A DNA stretch of 59,870 nt from an uncultured Elusimicrobiales bacterium (GCA_910576915.1 CAJTJT010000008.1:1-59870), one strand, 5' to 3'; numbered from the stretch's first letter, positions 1 to 10,440 are shown. Notes: generated from the sequence alone by a model not told the origin. Numbers and translations are program-made.

Positions 1-111
1 TCTTCCCGCTTTCCGGTGTCTCTTGAGGAGGGACTGGCCGGGAAATCTCTTCTGGGGCTTATTTCAGGGTAAGCAGTGCGGGGTGTAGTCGGCCAGCCTC
101 CTCATTAGCCC

Positions 112-139
112 AATGTATCAAAAAAAAAAAACGCGTCAA
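112..139 (-). promoter_or_regulatory. T12-spacer promoter, copy A
   Basis: On the minus strand this reads TTGACG, CG, twelve T, GA, TACATT: a -35 box, a 16-nt spacer and a TAnnnT -10 box. It matches the five promoters in front of pilin and Cys-rich genes elsewhere in the window. Reading left to the window edge I find no ATG with a credible frame in the 111 nt available, so either the gene starts outside the window or this is a remnant. Confidence 0.65.
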
Positions 140-255
140 GGGGCGAGCCGCCCCTCCCTTACCCACCGCGTTCATTAGACTAGTAAAGCCACACTGTTTA
201 GGACATGCTCCAAAAAAATGCACGACTTTTTGGATCGCCAAAAAGTAACAAAAAA
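140..255. repeat. Dispersed intergenic repeat, copy R1
   Basis: Begins with a GGGGCG/CGCCCC hairpin whose 19 nt are identical to copy R3 (43217-43235). It then carries the shared core resembling 'tAGTnnAGCCACA..TGTTTAGGACATG' and ends in a hairpin with arms at 225-233 and 238-246 (ACTTTTTGG, loop ATCG, CCAAAAAGT). The corresponding hairpin in copy R5 has changed both arms compensatorily. It lies directly upstream of T12 promoter copy A. Confidence 0.6.
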
Positions 256-443
256 TCTTCTTTCTTCTTTTTCTAGCAGGAGCTGGCCCGGAGGGTAAAA
301 AGAAGCAAAAAGACTGCCCGCCCGGATCCTATAAAACGCACTCTCGGCGGACGTTTTTACAACTCGCTCCGCTCAAACAAATAAAACGCCTTTTCCGTTT
401 CGGACGCTTTTTATAAACAGGACGAAGGGCGGGGAAAATACAA
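256..443. other. Non-coding stretch with degenerate tandem units
   Basis: No convincing gene is seen. An inverted pair CTTCTTTTT/AAAAAGAAG lies at about 265-305. Two similar units beginning ATAAAACGC and ending in a GACGTTTTT- or GACGCTTTTT-type segment follow at about 330-415. They look like degenerate intergenic repeats; I cannot assign a function. Confidence 0.35.
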
Positions 444-475
444 CGCAAAAAACGGCCCTCCTAATGGAGAGCCGT
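444..475 (-). terminator. Intrinsic terminator of the hpt-gph operon
   Basis: On the minus strand the arms AACGGCTCTCC and GGAGGGCCGTT form a hairpin with loop ATTA and one mismatch, followed by a T-rich run. It stands 20 nt after the gph stop codon. Confidence 0.85.
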
Positions 476-495
476 TGTTCAAAAGATGTTACTAA

Positions 496-1140
496 TTAAA
501 TCATCGTAAGAATATCTTGCGGATTACCCGTTATAAAATCCGGGTGGAATGTTTCCAGCAGTTCGCGCGGGCGGAAACCCCACGTTACCGCGCAGACGCG
601 TACGCCCGCGTTTTTGGCGGTCTGCATATCCACGTCCGAATCGCCCACATACAAAACGTCTTCTTTTTTGGCCCCGGCGGAAAGCAGCAGTTCGTACACG
701 ATATCCGGGTCCGGCTTGACGGGGACGCCGTCGCGCTGGCCGAGTACGTCCAAAAACTGAATCTGCGGGAAGAAGTGTTTTACCAGCCGCTCCGTCGCGC
801 TTTGGTATTTGTTTGACGCTACCGCCAGCATCACCCCGCGCGCTTGCAACGCGTCCAAAAGTTCCGTCATGCCGGGATAAACAAAGGTAGCGTCCCACAG
901 GTGTTCGTCGTAATACTTAAAAAATTCTTCGCGCATGCGTTCCACCTGGCCGGGCGTTTTCGAGCCCTCGGGCAGAGCGCGCTCCAAGAGTTTGGTCACA
1001 CCATTGCCCACAAATTGGATACACTCTTCTTCCGCGCGGCGCGGAAAACCCAACGCCTCCAGCGCGTGATTGGCGGCGGAAGCCAAATCGGCGATAGTAT
1101 TTAAAAGGGTTCCGTCCAAATCAAAAATAACGATTTTCAT
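496..1140 (-). CDS. gph: HAD-family phosphatase, phosphoglycolate phosphatase type
   Basis: Predicted cytosolic HAD phosphatase that would hydrolyse 2-phosphoglycolate or another small phosphomonoester. The 214-residue product opens with FDLDGT (Asp7 nucleophile, Asp9 acid/base). The ASNK motif is near residue 109, KPDPD near 142 and the metal-binding GDSDVDM near 166; the helical cap lies between the first two motifs. I chose the ATG at 1140 because AGGAG sits just upstream; an in-frame ATG 36 nt earlier would lie inside the spacer with no ribosome site. It is the last gene of the nine-gene minus operon, 41 nt after the hydrolase gene and followed by a terminator. The family is clear, but the exact substrate is inferred only from similarity to Gph motifs. 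Confidence 0.85.
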   Translation of the reverse strand: MKIVIFDLDGTLLNTIADLASAANHALEALGFPRRAEEECIQFVGNGVTKLLERALPEGSKTPGQVERMREEFFKYYDEHLWDATFVYPGMTELLDALQARGVMLAVASNKYQSATERLVKHFFPQIQFLDVLGQRDGVPVKPDPDIVYELLLSAGAKKEDVLYVGDSDVDMQTAKNAGVRVCAVTWGFRPRELLETFHPDFITGNPQDILTMI

Positions 1141-1181
1141 ATTTCTCCTAAAAAATGCCCGCGGTTCGGCGGGCATACTAT

Positions 1182-2081
1182 TTATAAATTCTGCCGGAAG
1201 AAATCCGCCAGCCGCTGTTTGTATTCAAACCCGCCCACTTCGGCGCATTTGTTGTGCTTGGCGCCGGGCACGAGCCAGATTTCTTTCGGGTTCCCGGCCT
1301 TTTTATAAAGCAGTTTGGCCTGCGCGGCGGGCACCAAATTATCGTACCGGCCGTGAATAATAAACACCGGGCGCGGCGCGATTTTAGGGATGTTGTATTT
1401 GGGGCTGTAACGCTCCGGATTAACGCTGAGATATTTGCGGATATAGTGCAGAATAATCGGAATAAGCGGGAAATAAGGCACCCGGTGATGCACCCACGCC
1501 CAGCGGGAAACCACCCGGCGGAACGAATAGTACGAAGCCTCCGCCGCCACACACGTGATTTCCGGGTTGCGCGCGGCCTCGCAAATGGCCACCATGCCGC
1601 CCATTGAAAGCCCGTATAAACCGATTTTTTCGCAAAATTGCGGGCGGGTTTCTTTCAAAAACCGCACGGCGGCGGCCACGTCTTTGAGTTCCAGGTAACC
1701 GATAGAACTCGTCTTTCCGCCGCTTTCGCCGAGTGCGCGGAAGTCGAAGTAAAACAGGTTAAAACCCAAGTCGCGCAAAAAGTGGGTGTTTTGTAAAATA
1801 TCGGCACGGTTCATGCCCCAGCCGTGCATTAAAATAATCGTTTTGTTGGAATACTCCGGGCTGGCGATAAACCAGCCTTTCAGCTGCACTTTGTCTTCCG
1901 TTTTAAAGCAAACGTTTTCGTAAGGCAGGCCGAATTGGTCCGGCCAGGCGTCAAGCGGCTTGCGTTTGGAAGTGGGGTGAAGCACATTTTTGGCCGCGCG
2001 CATGCAAAACCATACGGTCAGCAGCGAAATAATCCCCAGTGCGCCCAGCAAAATCAACGCGACGTAAAGTACCGAGTTCAT
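1182..2081 (-). CDS. Membrane-anchored alpha/beta hydrolase
   Basis: A 299-residue protein with one N-terminal membrane segment (about residues 4-26) followed by an alpha/beta-hydrolase domain of the S33/BAAT-like kind. The visible features are an oxyanion-type HGWGMN near residue 86, the nucleophile elbow GLSMGG (Ser159), an Asp in HGRYDNLVP and a late His in GAKHNK. These give a complete Ser-Asp-His set, so the enzyme should be active on an ester, thioester or amide. The catalytic domain is probably tethered to the inner membrane; which side it faces is not certain. It sits 19 nt after nnrD in the operon, which gives no clear clue to its substrate. The fold is confident and the substrate unknown. 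Confidence 0.8.
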   Translation of the reverse strand: MNSVLYVALILLGALGIISLLTVWFCMRAAKNVLHPTSKRKPLDAWPDQFGLPYENVCFKTEDKVQLKGWFIASPEYSNKTIILMHGWGMNRADILQNTHFLRDLGFNLFYFDFRALGESGGKTSSIGYLELKDVAAAVRFLKETRPQFCEKIGLYGLSMGGMVAICEAARNPEITCVAAEASYYSFRRVVSRWAWVHHRVPYFPLIPIILHYIRKYLSVNPERYSPKYNIPKIAPRPVFIIHGRYDNLVPAAQAKLLYKKAGNPKEIWLVPGAKHNKCAEVGGFEYKQRLADFFRQNL

Positions 2082-2100
2082 AGATTCCTCCCGTACAAAA

Positions 2101-3000
2101 TCAGTTTAAAATTTCTTTTATGGCCGCCGGAATATGCAGGGCGGTATCTCCTGCCAAAACGCCGTAATCCGTACGCGTTTGGGCGGCCAAATCTCCCGCC
2201 AGGCCGTGCGCATATACGCCGCACAGCGCGGCGGACAGCGCGCTTTGTAAATTAAATCCGTTCTGCGCGCCCAGCTGCGCCCACAGGCCGGCAATCATGC
2301 CGGATAAAACATCGCCCGAGCCGGCTTTGGCCAGTGCGGGGCCGCCCGTAGTATTTTGCCACACGGCGGAGAGTTCCTCCTCTGCACAAACCAGCGTTCC
2401 GGCGCCTTTTAACAAACAAACGCCGCCCGTTTGGCGGGCCAGTTCCCGCACTTGCGAGAGCCGGGCCTTTTCATCCCGCGCGATATCCGTTTTTAAGAGC
2501 CGCGCCATTTCGCCCGGATGCGGCGTATAAATAACGGGGGTATTATGCGGCCAAACGATGCCGTTTTCCGCCGCCATAAAATTAAGCGCATCGGCATCTA
2601 CGATTTGCGGCAAATCCAGCTCCGTCAATAAGCGGGAGAGCAGCGGGCTTTTGCCCATACCCGGGCCGATAACGGCCACCGACGGCTTTCTGTCCGCACA
2701 AAAAGACTGCAGTTCGTCAAACGCTTCCGCGGCCAAATATCCCTCTTCCGTTTCCGCAAGCGGCAGCGTGATGACTTCCGGCAATGCGGCGGCAAATGCA
2801 GGCTGCATGCTTTTGGGAAGCGCCCAAAATACAAGCCCCGCCCCTGCCAACAGCGCGCTTTTGGCGCACAAAAAACCCGCGCCGCACATCGTGCGCGAAC
2901 CCGCCACCACCAGCACGCGGCCGAACGAACCTTTGTTGGCGTCTGGCGGGCGGACGGGAAATAAATGCAGGGCGTCTTCGCGCGTTATTTTTTTAATCAC
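2101..3000 (-). CDS. nnrD: ADP/ATP-dependent NAD(P)H-hydrate dehydratase
   Basis: Repairs hydrated NAD(P)H (NADHX/NADPHX) by nucleotide-dependent dehydration in the cytosol. The 299 residues match the C-terminal YjeF/carbohydrate-kinase-like domain: NKGSFGRVLVVAGS near the N-terminus, GPGMGKS near 112, VDADALN near 134, TPHPGEM near 159 and GSGDVLSGMIAG near 227. The start is a GTG at 3000 that overlaps the acpS stop by 8 nt. The upstream in-frame ATG would add 28 Arg-rich residues that are out-of-frame acpS sequence. In many bacteria this domain is fused behind the NnrE epimerase domain; here it stands alone, and no epimerase is seen in the window. The acpS-nnrD pairing is common. Confidence 0.88.
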   Translation of the reverse strand: MIKKITREDALHLFPVRPPDANKGSFGRVLVVAGSRTMCGAGFLCAKSALLAGAGLVFWALPKSMQPAFAAALPEVITLPLAETEEGYLAAEAFDELQSFCADRKPSVAVIGPGMGKSPLLSRLLTELDLPQIVDADALNFMAAENGIVWPHNTPVIYTPHPGEMARLLKTDIARDEKARLSQVRELARQTGGVCLLKGAGTLVCAEEELSAVWQNTTGGPALAKAGSGDVLSGMIAGLWAQLGAQNGFNLQSALSAALCGVYAHGLAGDLAAQTRTDYGVLAGDTALHIPAAIKEILN

Positions 3001-3343
3001 GGTACACCACCGCCGTCGCCGTTGCGTAATGCTCGGTGTGCGACAGCGAAATAAGAATATCCAGGCCGTCGAAGCGACGGTCATTTACGTGCACCGCGGG
3101 GCGGCCGCTTTCCAAATTGGTAACGGAAATACTTTTAAACGCCACGCCGTCAAACGGCAAGGCTTTGTAGACGGCTTCTTTGGCCGCGAAGCGGACGGCC
3201 AAATGCTGGTAACGGTTTTTGCGCGCCAAACAGTAGGCGATTTCTTCTTCCGAAAAAATCCGCTCAAGCGCGCCCGGTTTTTCGGCAAACGCTTTAATGC
3301 GTTCCACTTCGATTAAGTCCGTTCCCAGGCCGACGATTTCCAT
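2993..3343 (-). CDS. acpS: Holo-[acyl-carrier-protein] synthase
   Basis: Transfers the 4'-phosphopantetheine arm of CoA to apo-ACP, switching on fatty-acid synthesis. The product has 116 residues, normal for the family. Visible motifs are GTDLIEVERI with the Mg-binding Asp9, RFAAKEAVYKAL with Glu56, and a C-terminal ISLSHTEHYATA strand-turn. It starts 1 nt after the glmS stop and overlaps nnrD by 8 nt, so it is translationally coupled within the operon. There are no anomalies. Confidence 0.93.
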   Translation of the reverse strand: MEIVGLGTDLIEVERIKAFAEKPGALERIFSEEEIAYCLARKNRYQHLAVRFAAKEAVYKALPFDGVAFKSISVTNLESGRPAVHVNDRRFDGLDILISLSHTEHYATATAVVYRD

Positions 3344-3344
3344 T

Positions 3345-5186
<1,842 letters not shown>

Positions 5187-5195
5187 AGACGCTCC

Positions 5196-5912
5196 TTATA
5201 ATAAGCCTTTCATTTCGCTTACGGCCGCGGGCAAACCCGCAAACACCGAGCGCGTGATAATGGAAAACCCGATGTTCATGCACGCCATACCGCCGATGTC
5301 CGCCACCGCCAGGACGTTGTGGTAATCCAGTCCGTGCCCGGCGTGGACTTCAAGCCCCAGCTCTTTGGCGAGCAGGGTCGACAGCGCCAAATCCTGCAAA
5401 AGTTTGCGGGAGGCTTTGGCCGTGGTCGCTTCGCTGTAATCGCGCGTGCAGAGTTCCACAATGTCCGCGCCCAGTTTGGCCGCGGTGCGGATGTCCGCCG
5501 CCACAGGGCTGACGAACAGGCTGACTAAAATTTTCTTTTTGTGGAGTTTTTCAATCATCTCCATCAGGCGTTTTTGCACTTTGGGCGTAAATTTAAGGCC
5601 GCCCGTGGTGGTTACTTCGCCGGGTTCTTCCGGCACGATGCAGACGGAAAACGGTTTGTATTTAAGTGCGGCTTTTTCCAGCTCCGGCGTGTAGGAACAT
5701 TCCAGATGGATTTTGCCGGGGAAGGTTTTGCACAGACGGGCCACGTCTTTTTCGTTGATGTGGCGTTCGTCTTTGCGCAGATGGACGACGATGTAATCCG
5801 CCCCCGTGCTGAGGCACACGGCCGCGGCGTCCACCGGGTCCGGGTACGGAGCGCGGCGCGCCTGGCGCAAGGTTGCAATATGGTCGATATTAACGCCTAA
5901 TTTTAAAGTCAT
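5196..5912 (-). CDS. pdxJ: Pyridoxine 5'-phosphate synthase
   Basis: Condenses 1-deoxyxylulose-5-phosphate with 3-amino-2-oxopropyl phosphate to form pyridoxine 5'-phosphate (the DXP-dependent vitamin B6 route). The 238-residue TIM-barrel opens with the signature LGVNIDHIATLRQARR and has the conserved LRKDERHI, HLECSYTPE and EVHAGHGLDYHNV segments. Its start codon overlaps the glmM stop by 4 nt (ATGA), indicating coupling. Placement between glmM and glmS is conserved-operon style rather than pathway logic. The length is normal and all signature segments are intact. Confidence 0.95.
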   Translation of the reverse strand: MTLKLGVNIDHIATLRQARRAPYPDPVDAAAVCLSTGADYIVVHLRKDERHINEKDVARLCKTFPGKIHLECSYTPELEKAALKYKPFSVCIVPEEPGEVTTTGGLKFTPKVQKRLMEMIEKLHKKKILVSLFVSPVAADIRTAAKLGADIVELCTRDYSEATTAKASRKLLQDLALSTLLAKELGLEVHAGHGLDYHNVLAVADIGGMACMNIGFSIITRSVFAGLPAAVSEMKGLL

Positions 5913-7261
5913 TTCAAAACCTCCGTTTTTTGCCGGTACAAAGTTTCCACTTCGTTCATAACGCGGTCCACCAACGTTTCTTCTTCCCCCTCCACCAAAA
6001 TGCGGAGTTTGGGCTCGGTGCCGCTGTAGCGCACGATGACGCGGCCTTTGCCGTTCATCTGCTTTTCAATTTCCGTCACGCCGGGGAGGAACCCCTCCAG
6101 GCTGGCCAGCGGCGGTTTTTGCGTTACGGCCACGGCTTTTAATTTGCTGGGGTAACGCTTCCATTGGTCGGCAAACCAGCTGACGGGCTTGCCCGAACGT
6201 TTTACAAACTGCAAAAATTGCAGGGCGGATAAAATGCCGTCGCCCGTGTTGGCGAACTGGCGGAAAATAATATGGCCGGAAGTTTCCCCGCCAATGGCCA
6301 GGCCGCCTTTTTCGAGCGCTTCGGACACGTATTTGTCACCCACGGTGGTCAGTTCTACATCCACGCCGTTTTCTTTTAAATAGTTAATGCAGCCCAGGTT
6401 GGCCATAATGGTAAGCACCGCTTTGTTGGCGGGCAAACGGCCGGACTCCTTTAAGCACAGGGCGGAAGAGGCGATGATGTTGTCCCCGTCCAGCTGGCGG
6501 CCTTTTTCGTCGGACGCCATTACGCGGTCCGCGTCGCCGTCAAAGCTGAACCCGATAAACGCGTTTTCTTTTACCGTCAGTTCACGCATAAATTCGGTAT
6601 GCAGCGCGCCGACGTTCTTATTAATATTGGTACCGTCCGGCTTGGCGGCGGTGACGGTTACGTCCATCCCCAGCCCGGCAAACACGTTGACGGCCACTTT
6701 GTAGCTCGCGCCGTTGGCGCAGTCCAGCACTACTTTGGTGCCTTTTAACAGGGCCGCGTCTACGGTAGACATTAAAAATTGTTCGTACAGTTTAACGAGG
6801 GATTCGTCCGTGGCAAAAGTTCCCTTGGGTTCGGGAACGGAGGTTAACGATTCGATTTCCGCTTCAATGGAGTTTTCCAACGCTTCGGGCAATTTGGTGC
6901 CGGTGTTGGTAAAAAATTTGATGCCGTTAAATTCGGCGGGGTTATGGCTGGCGGAAATAACGACGCCGCACAAACTGCCCGTTTGTTTAACAAGGTACGC
7001 CACGGCCGGAGTGGGGGCAATGCCTACGCTCACGACGTTTGCACCGCTGGCGCGGATACCTTTTTCAAGCGACGCCAAAATGGCGGGGCCGGACGCGCGG
7101 GAATCCTGCGCGATGATAACTTGGGGTTTTAAATGCGCGCCTTTGGCGTATTGCTGCAGCTGTCCCAAAGCGGCGTAGCCCAATTTTTGGATAAAATCGT
7201 CCACCAACGGAAACTGGCCGGCAACAGCGCGGACCCCGTCGGTTCCGAAGTATTTTCCCAT
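5909..7261 (-). CDS. glmM: Phosphoglucosamine mutase
   Basis: Interconverts glucosamine-6-phosphate and glucosamine-1-phosphate, supplying GlmU for UDP-GlcNAc. The 450-residue alpha-D-phosphohexomutase has FGTDGVR at the N-terminus, the phospho-serine loop SASHNP (Ser105), the metal loop DGDADR, GGETSGH for sugar recognition and the RYSGTEPKLR phosphate-binding loop near the C-terminus. It starts 84 nt after ftsH, in line with the ftsH-(folP)-glmM order of many bacteria, although folP is absent here. It overlaps pdxJ by 4 nt. It is clearly distinct from the second mutase of the window (47856-49403), which is a Pgm. Confidence 0.95.
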   Translation of the reverse strand: MGKYFGTDGVRAVAGQFPLVDDFIQKLGYAALGQLQQYAKGAHLKPQVIIAQDSRASGPAILASLEKGIRASGANVVSVGIAPTPAVAYLVKQTGSLCGVVISASHNPAEFNGIKFFTNTGTKLPEALENSIEAEIESLTSVPEPKGTFATDESLVKLYEQFLMSTVDAALLKGTKVVLDCANGASYKVAVNVFAGLGMDVTVTAAKPDGTNINKNVGALHTEFMRELTVKENAFIGFSFDGDADRVMASDEKGRQLDGDNIIASSALCLKESGRLPANKAVLTIMANLGCINYLKENGVDVELTTVGDKYVSEALEKGGLAIGGETSGHIIFRQFANTGDGILSALQFLQFVKRSGKPVSWFADQWKRYPSKLKAVAVTQKPPLASLEGFLPGVTEIEKQMNGKGRVIVRYSGTEPKLRILVEGEEETLVDRVMNEVETLYRQKTEVLK

Positions 7262-7345
7262 AATGCACTTCCTCTTGCGCGCGGGTTCCAGCCGACAGCG
7301 GCGGAGCGGGCGTGCGGTAATTTCCCGCGTCGAACGGGGGAAAAC

Positions 7346-9277
7346 TCAGTCAAAAAGGTCCGCTTGTTTAGCTTCCGGACGGACGTCCTTCGGCGCCTTC
7401 GGTTCCTCTTTGGCGGGTTCTTCCTGTGCGGGCTCGGGCGAAGCGTCCTCTTTCGCGGCGGGTTTTAAGCCCAAGATGTCGTTAATTTCGGCGGCGTCCA
7501 CCACTTCTTTCTCAAGCAGTACGGCCACCAATTTATCGAACGCGGCGCGGTTGGAAACAATTATTTCCTTTGCGCGCGCATAGGACGACTTAATCAAATT
7601 CATAATTTCTTCGTCAATCGTGCGGGCGAGTTCTTCCGAATACGTGGTGTGGCGGGATAAATCGCGCCCCAGGAAGACTTCGCTTTCTTCGCCGTTAGGC
7701 AGCGCAATCGGCCCGAGTTTTTCGCTCATCCCCAGTTCCACCACCATCTTGCGGGCGTAAGCCATGGTTTTGTTTAAATCGTCGCTCGCGCCGGAGGTAA
7801 TTTCCCCGAACACGATCTCTTCCGCCGCGCGGCCCGCCAGCAGAATGCACAATTTGTCCAACAGTTCGGATTTGCTCGTTAAAAATTTATCCTCAAGCGG
7901 CAGCTGGAGCGTATAGCCCAAAGCCTGGCCGCGGGGGATAATGGTAACTTTGTGTACCGGGTCCGAATGGTTCGTCAGGCGAGCGACCACGGTATGGCCT
8001 ACTTCGTGCGCGGCGATGACTTCGCGCTCGTGCTTGGAGATGATGCGGCTCTTCTTTTGCGGACCGGCGATAACGCGCTCCACCGCTTCGTCCATGTCGG
8101 TTTTTTCCACCGCGTCTTTATCGGCGCGGGCAGCCAAAATGGCGGCTTCGTTAATCACGTTGGCCAGGTCCGCCCCCACAAACCCGGGGGTGCCTTTGGC
8201 GACCACTTTCAAATCCACATCCGCCGCCAGTTTTACTTTTTTGGCGTGCACTTTCAAAATATCTTCGCGGCCTTTTAAATCGGGCGCGGGAACGGAAACG
8301 TGGCGGTCAAAACGGCCGGGGCGGATAAGCGCCGGGTCCAGCACGTCGGGGCGGTTGGTGGAAGCCATTAAAATAATGCCCTGTTTGCTTTCAAAACCGT
8401 CCAGTTCAATAAGCAGCTGGTTTAAGGTTTGTTCGCGTTCGTCATGCCCGCCGCCGATACCGGCAAAGCGGCGTCTGCCGACGGCGTCCAATTCGTCAAT
8501 AAAGATAATGGCGGGAGAATTCTTTTTGGCTTGGTCGAACAAATCGCGCACGCGCGCCGCGCCCACGCCCACGAACATTTCCACAAATTCGGAAGCGGAA
8601 GCCGAGAAAAACGCCACGCCGGCTTCACCCGCAACGGCTTTGGCCAAGAGCGTTTTACCCGTACCGGGCGCGCCGTACAACAGGACGCCTTTGGGCAACT
8701 TGCCGCCGAGCTTTTGGAATTTTTTGGGGTTTTTCAAAAATTTGATAACGTCCTGCAGTTCTTCTTTGGCTTCTTCGCAGCCGGCCACGTCTTTAAACGT
8801 AACGGTGTTTTTGGACGGGTCCTGCATTTTGGCTTTGGAGCGGGCGAAGTTCATCGCGCTTTTGCCGTCGCTGCGCTGCGGGCGCAAAAAGATAAACCAC
8901 CACAACCCGATGAGCAGTACAATCCACAAGACATTAAACAGGATGTTCCCAATCCAGCTTTTATCCTGCTGGGCTTTGTAGGCGATTTTGGACGCGGAAA
9001 GCTCCTGCACCAAAGAAGGGTCTTCCATGCGCACGGTTTTAAACGGCGCAAATTGGCCCTGGTCGTTTTTGTACATGCCGGAAATTACGCCCGGCGCGAC
9101 CGTCAAATCCGACACTTCCGCCGCCGCCACTTTCTGTTTGAAAGCGGAATAATCCAGCACGGTCTCTTTGGCTCCCGGTTTGTTAAAAAGGAACACGGCC
9201 GCCGCAAAGACGAGAAGCCATGCGGCGATTTGGCCGAAAGAAATAATTCTGCGGTTGTTCGGACGATTGTTCTTCAT
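7346..9277 (-). CDS. ftsH: ATP-dependent zinc metalloprotease FtsH
   Basis: Membrane-bound AAA+ protease that extracts and degrades membrane and short-lived cytosolic proteins. The 643 residues show two membrane segments (about 13-31 and 111-130) around a periplasmic loop. The AAA+ domain has Walker A GAPGTGKT (202-209), Walker B IIFIDE (257-262) and the pore motif FVGVGA. The peptidase zinc site is HEVGH (424-428). The tail is acidic and rich in Pro, Glu and Lys. Its start overlaps the hpt stop by 1 nt. The hpt-ftsH order recalls the widespread tilS-hpt-ftsH operon; tilS is not here. Confidence 0.97.
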   Translation of the reverse strand: MKNNRPNNRRIISFGQIAAWLLVFAAAVFLFNKPGAKETVLDYSAFKQKVAAAEVSDLTVAPGVISGMYKNDQGQFAPFKTVRMEDPSLVQELSASKIAYKAQQDKSWIGNILFNVLWIVLLIGLWWFIFLRPQRSDGKSAMNFARSKAKMQDPSKNTVTFKDVAGCEEAKEELQDVIKFLKNPKKFQKLGGKLPKGVLLYGAPGTGKTLLAKAVAGEAGVAFFSASASEFVEMFVGVGAARVRDLFDQAKKNSPAIIFIDELDAVGRRRFAGIGGGHDEREQTLNQLLIELDGFESKQGIILMASTNRPDVLDPALIRPGRFDRHVSVPAPDLKGREDILKVHAKKVKLAADVDLKVVAKGTPGFVGADLANVINEAAILAARADKDAVEKTDMDEAVERVIAGPQKKSRIISKHEREVIAAHEVGHTVVARLTNHSDPVHKVTIIPRGQALGYTLQLPLEDKFLTSKSELLDKLCILLAGRAAEEIVFGEITSGASDDLNKTMAYARKMVVELGMSEKLGPIALPNGEESEVFLGRDLSRHTTYSEELARTIDEEIMNLIKSSYARAKEIIVSNRAAFDKLVAVLLEKEVVDAAEINDILGLKPAAKEDASPEPAQEEPAKEEPKAPKDVRPEAKQADLFD

Positions 9278-9807
9278 TATTTTCTAAATACTCCAATATA
9301 AGGCAGGTTGCGGTAGAGTTCGTTATAGTCGAGCCCGTAACCGATGACAAATTCGTTTTCCACCGTAAAGCCCACGTACTTGGGGTGAACTTCGGCTTTG
9401 CGGTTGCAGGGTTTATCGAGCAAGCAGCAAATTTCGATGCTGGCCGCGCCGCGGTTTCTTAAATTGCCAAGCAGATACTCAAGCGTAAGGCCCGTATCCA
9501 CAATGTCTTCCACCACTACGACGTGGCGGCCTTTAATGCTTTCGCGCAAATCGAGCATGGTGCGCACCTGGCCGGTGCTGGACGTGCCGCCCGCATAAGA
9601 AGACAGGCACATAAAATCCATATTGCAGTCCACGCTGATGTTTTTCATCAGGTCGGAATAAAACAAAATACACCCGCGCAAGATACCGACAAACAAGGGT
9701 TGTTTGCCACGGTAATCAGCGGAGATTTGGCGGCCCAGTTCGGCCACTCTTTTAGCAAGTTGTTCTTCAGAAAATAATACGCGTTCCAAAACGGGATTTT
9801 CAGGCAT
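9277..9807 (-). CDS. hpt: Hypoxanthine phosphoribosyltransferase
   Basis: Purine salvage enzyme that joins hypoxanthine or guanine to PRPP to give IMP or GMP. The 176-residue type I PRTase has the PRPP loop VVVVEDIVDTGLT (about 97-109), GILRGC near 41 and the flexible-loop region around YAGGTSSTGQ. GGAGGG precedes the ATG. It is the first gene of the operon; a TATTAT/TATATT-rich stretch about 35 nt upstream is a plausible -10 region. There is nothing unusual in length or motifs. Confidence 0.94.
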   Translation of the reverse strand: MPENPVLERVLFSEEQLAKRVAELGRQISADYRGKQPLFVGILRGCILFYSDLMKNISVDCNMDFMCLSSYAGGTSSTGQVRTMLDLRESIKGRHVVVVEDIVDTGLTLEYLLGNLRNRGAASIEICCLLDKPCNRKAEVHPKYVGFTVENEFVIGYGLDYNELYRNLPYIGVFRK

Positions 9808-9857
9808 AAGCCCTCCAGTAGAGAATATATATAATAGGATAGCTTATTTTAGAGGGA

Positions 9858-9893
9858 AAATAAAGAGAAAAGGCCCCCGTTTGGAGGCCCCGG
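9858..9893 (-). terminator. Intrinsic terminator of pilin 9904-10440
   Basis: On the minus strand GGGGCCTCC and the facing arm ending GGGGGCC form a GC-rich hairpin with a short A-rich loop, followed by TTTTCTCTTTATTTT. It separates the pilin gene from hpt. Confidence 0.75.
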
Positions 9894-9903
9894 AAAAAGA
9901 TTT

Positions 9904-10440
9904 TTACGGCAGTTTGTACATTTTACATCCGCCTTCGCCCATATCGTCCGCCCCGCAGGAGGCGCCGAAATACACCCCGCCCAGGCTTAGGCAGACGCGT
10001 TCGCTGACGGTATCGTTATACGCAATACAAAAACTTTTGCTCGCACGGGCGGCGCTGGAACTGTTATCCATCCACCAGGAAAACCCCAATTTCTGTTTGC
10101 TGTTATAAGCGTACACACGCGTGGAATTTTCCCCGCCGCCGGAAGGGTCCGGCCCCAACAAAAGGCCGCCGCCGGGCAGCGCCCAATCCCCGTTAGCGTT
10201 TACGGTTACGCCGGCAGGGGGCGTAATATCCAGTTCGGAAAAATCGCGCGTGTAGCGGCCGTTGGCCATATAGTACACTTCTTCGGCGTTTTTGAGTGCG
10301 CGCGTAACCGTATTCATCTCCACCGCCCGCGCCTTGCGCACCGCTACCTGGTATTGCGGCAAGGCCACTGCGGACAGGACGCCGATGATTAAAACAACGA
10401 CTAACAACTCTATAAGCGTGAAACCGGATTTTGAATACAT
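9904..10440 (-). CDS. Type IV pilin-like protein (prepilin)
   Basis: A 178-residue prepilin. The leader MYSKSG is followed by the class signature FTLIELLVVVLIIGVL, with Glu at +5 of the mature protein, so a PilD-type peptidase should cleave after Gly6 and methylate Phe. The long N-terminal helix passes into a globular domain with YYMANGRYT, then a variable Gly/Asn-rich part and four Cys in the last 50 residues (two likely disulfides). A purine-rich GGGGGGAT stretch precedes the ATG. It is monocistronic, driven by the T12 promoter at 10475-10502 and ended by its own terminator. No pilus assembly genes are nearby. It could be a major pilin, a minor pilin or a secretion pseudopilin. Confidence 0.85.
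   Translation of the reverse strand: MYSKSGFTLIELLVVVLIIGVLSAVALPQYQVAVRKARAVEMNTVTRALKNAEEVYYMANGRYTRDFSELDITPPAGVTVNANGDWALPGGGLLLGPDPSGGGENSTRVYAYNSKQKLGFSWWMDNSSSAARASKSFCIAYNDTVSERVCLSLGGVYFGASCGADDMGEGGCKMYKLP

Noticed and set aside
59..241. A 60-residue minus-strand frame at the left end
   Set aside because: It crosses the T12 promoter and repeat R1, has no ribosome site, and contains the run of Phe codons produced by the T tract.
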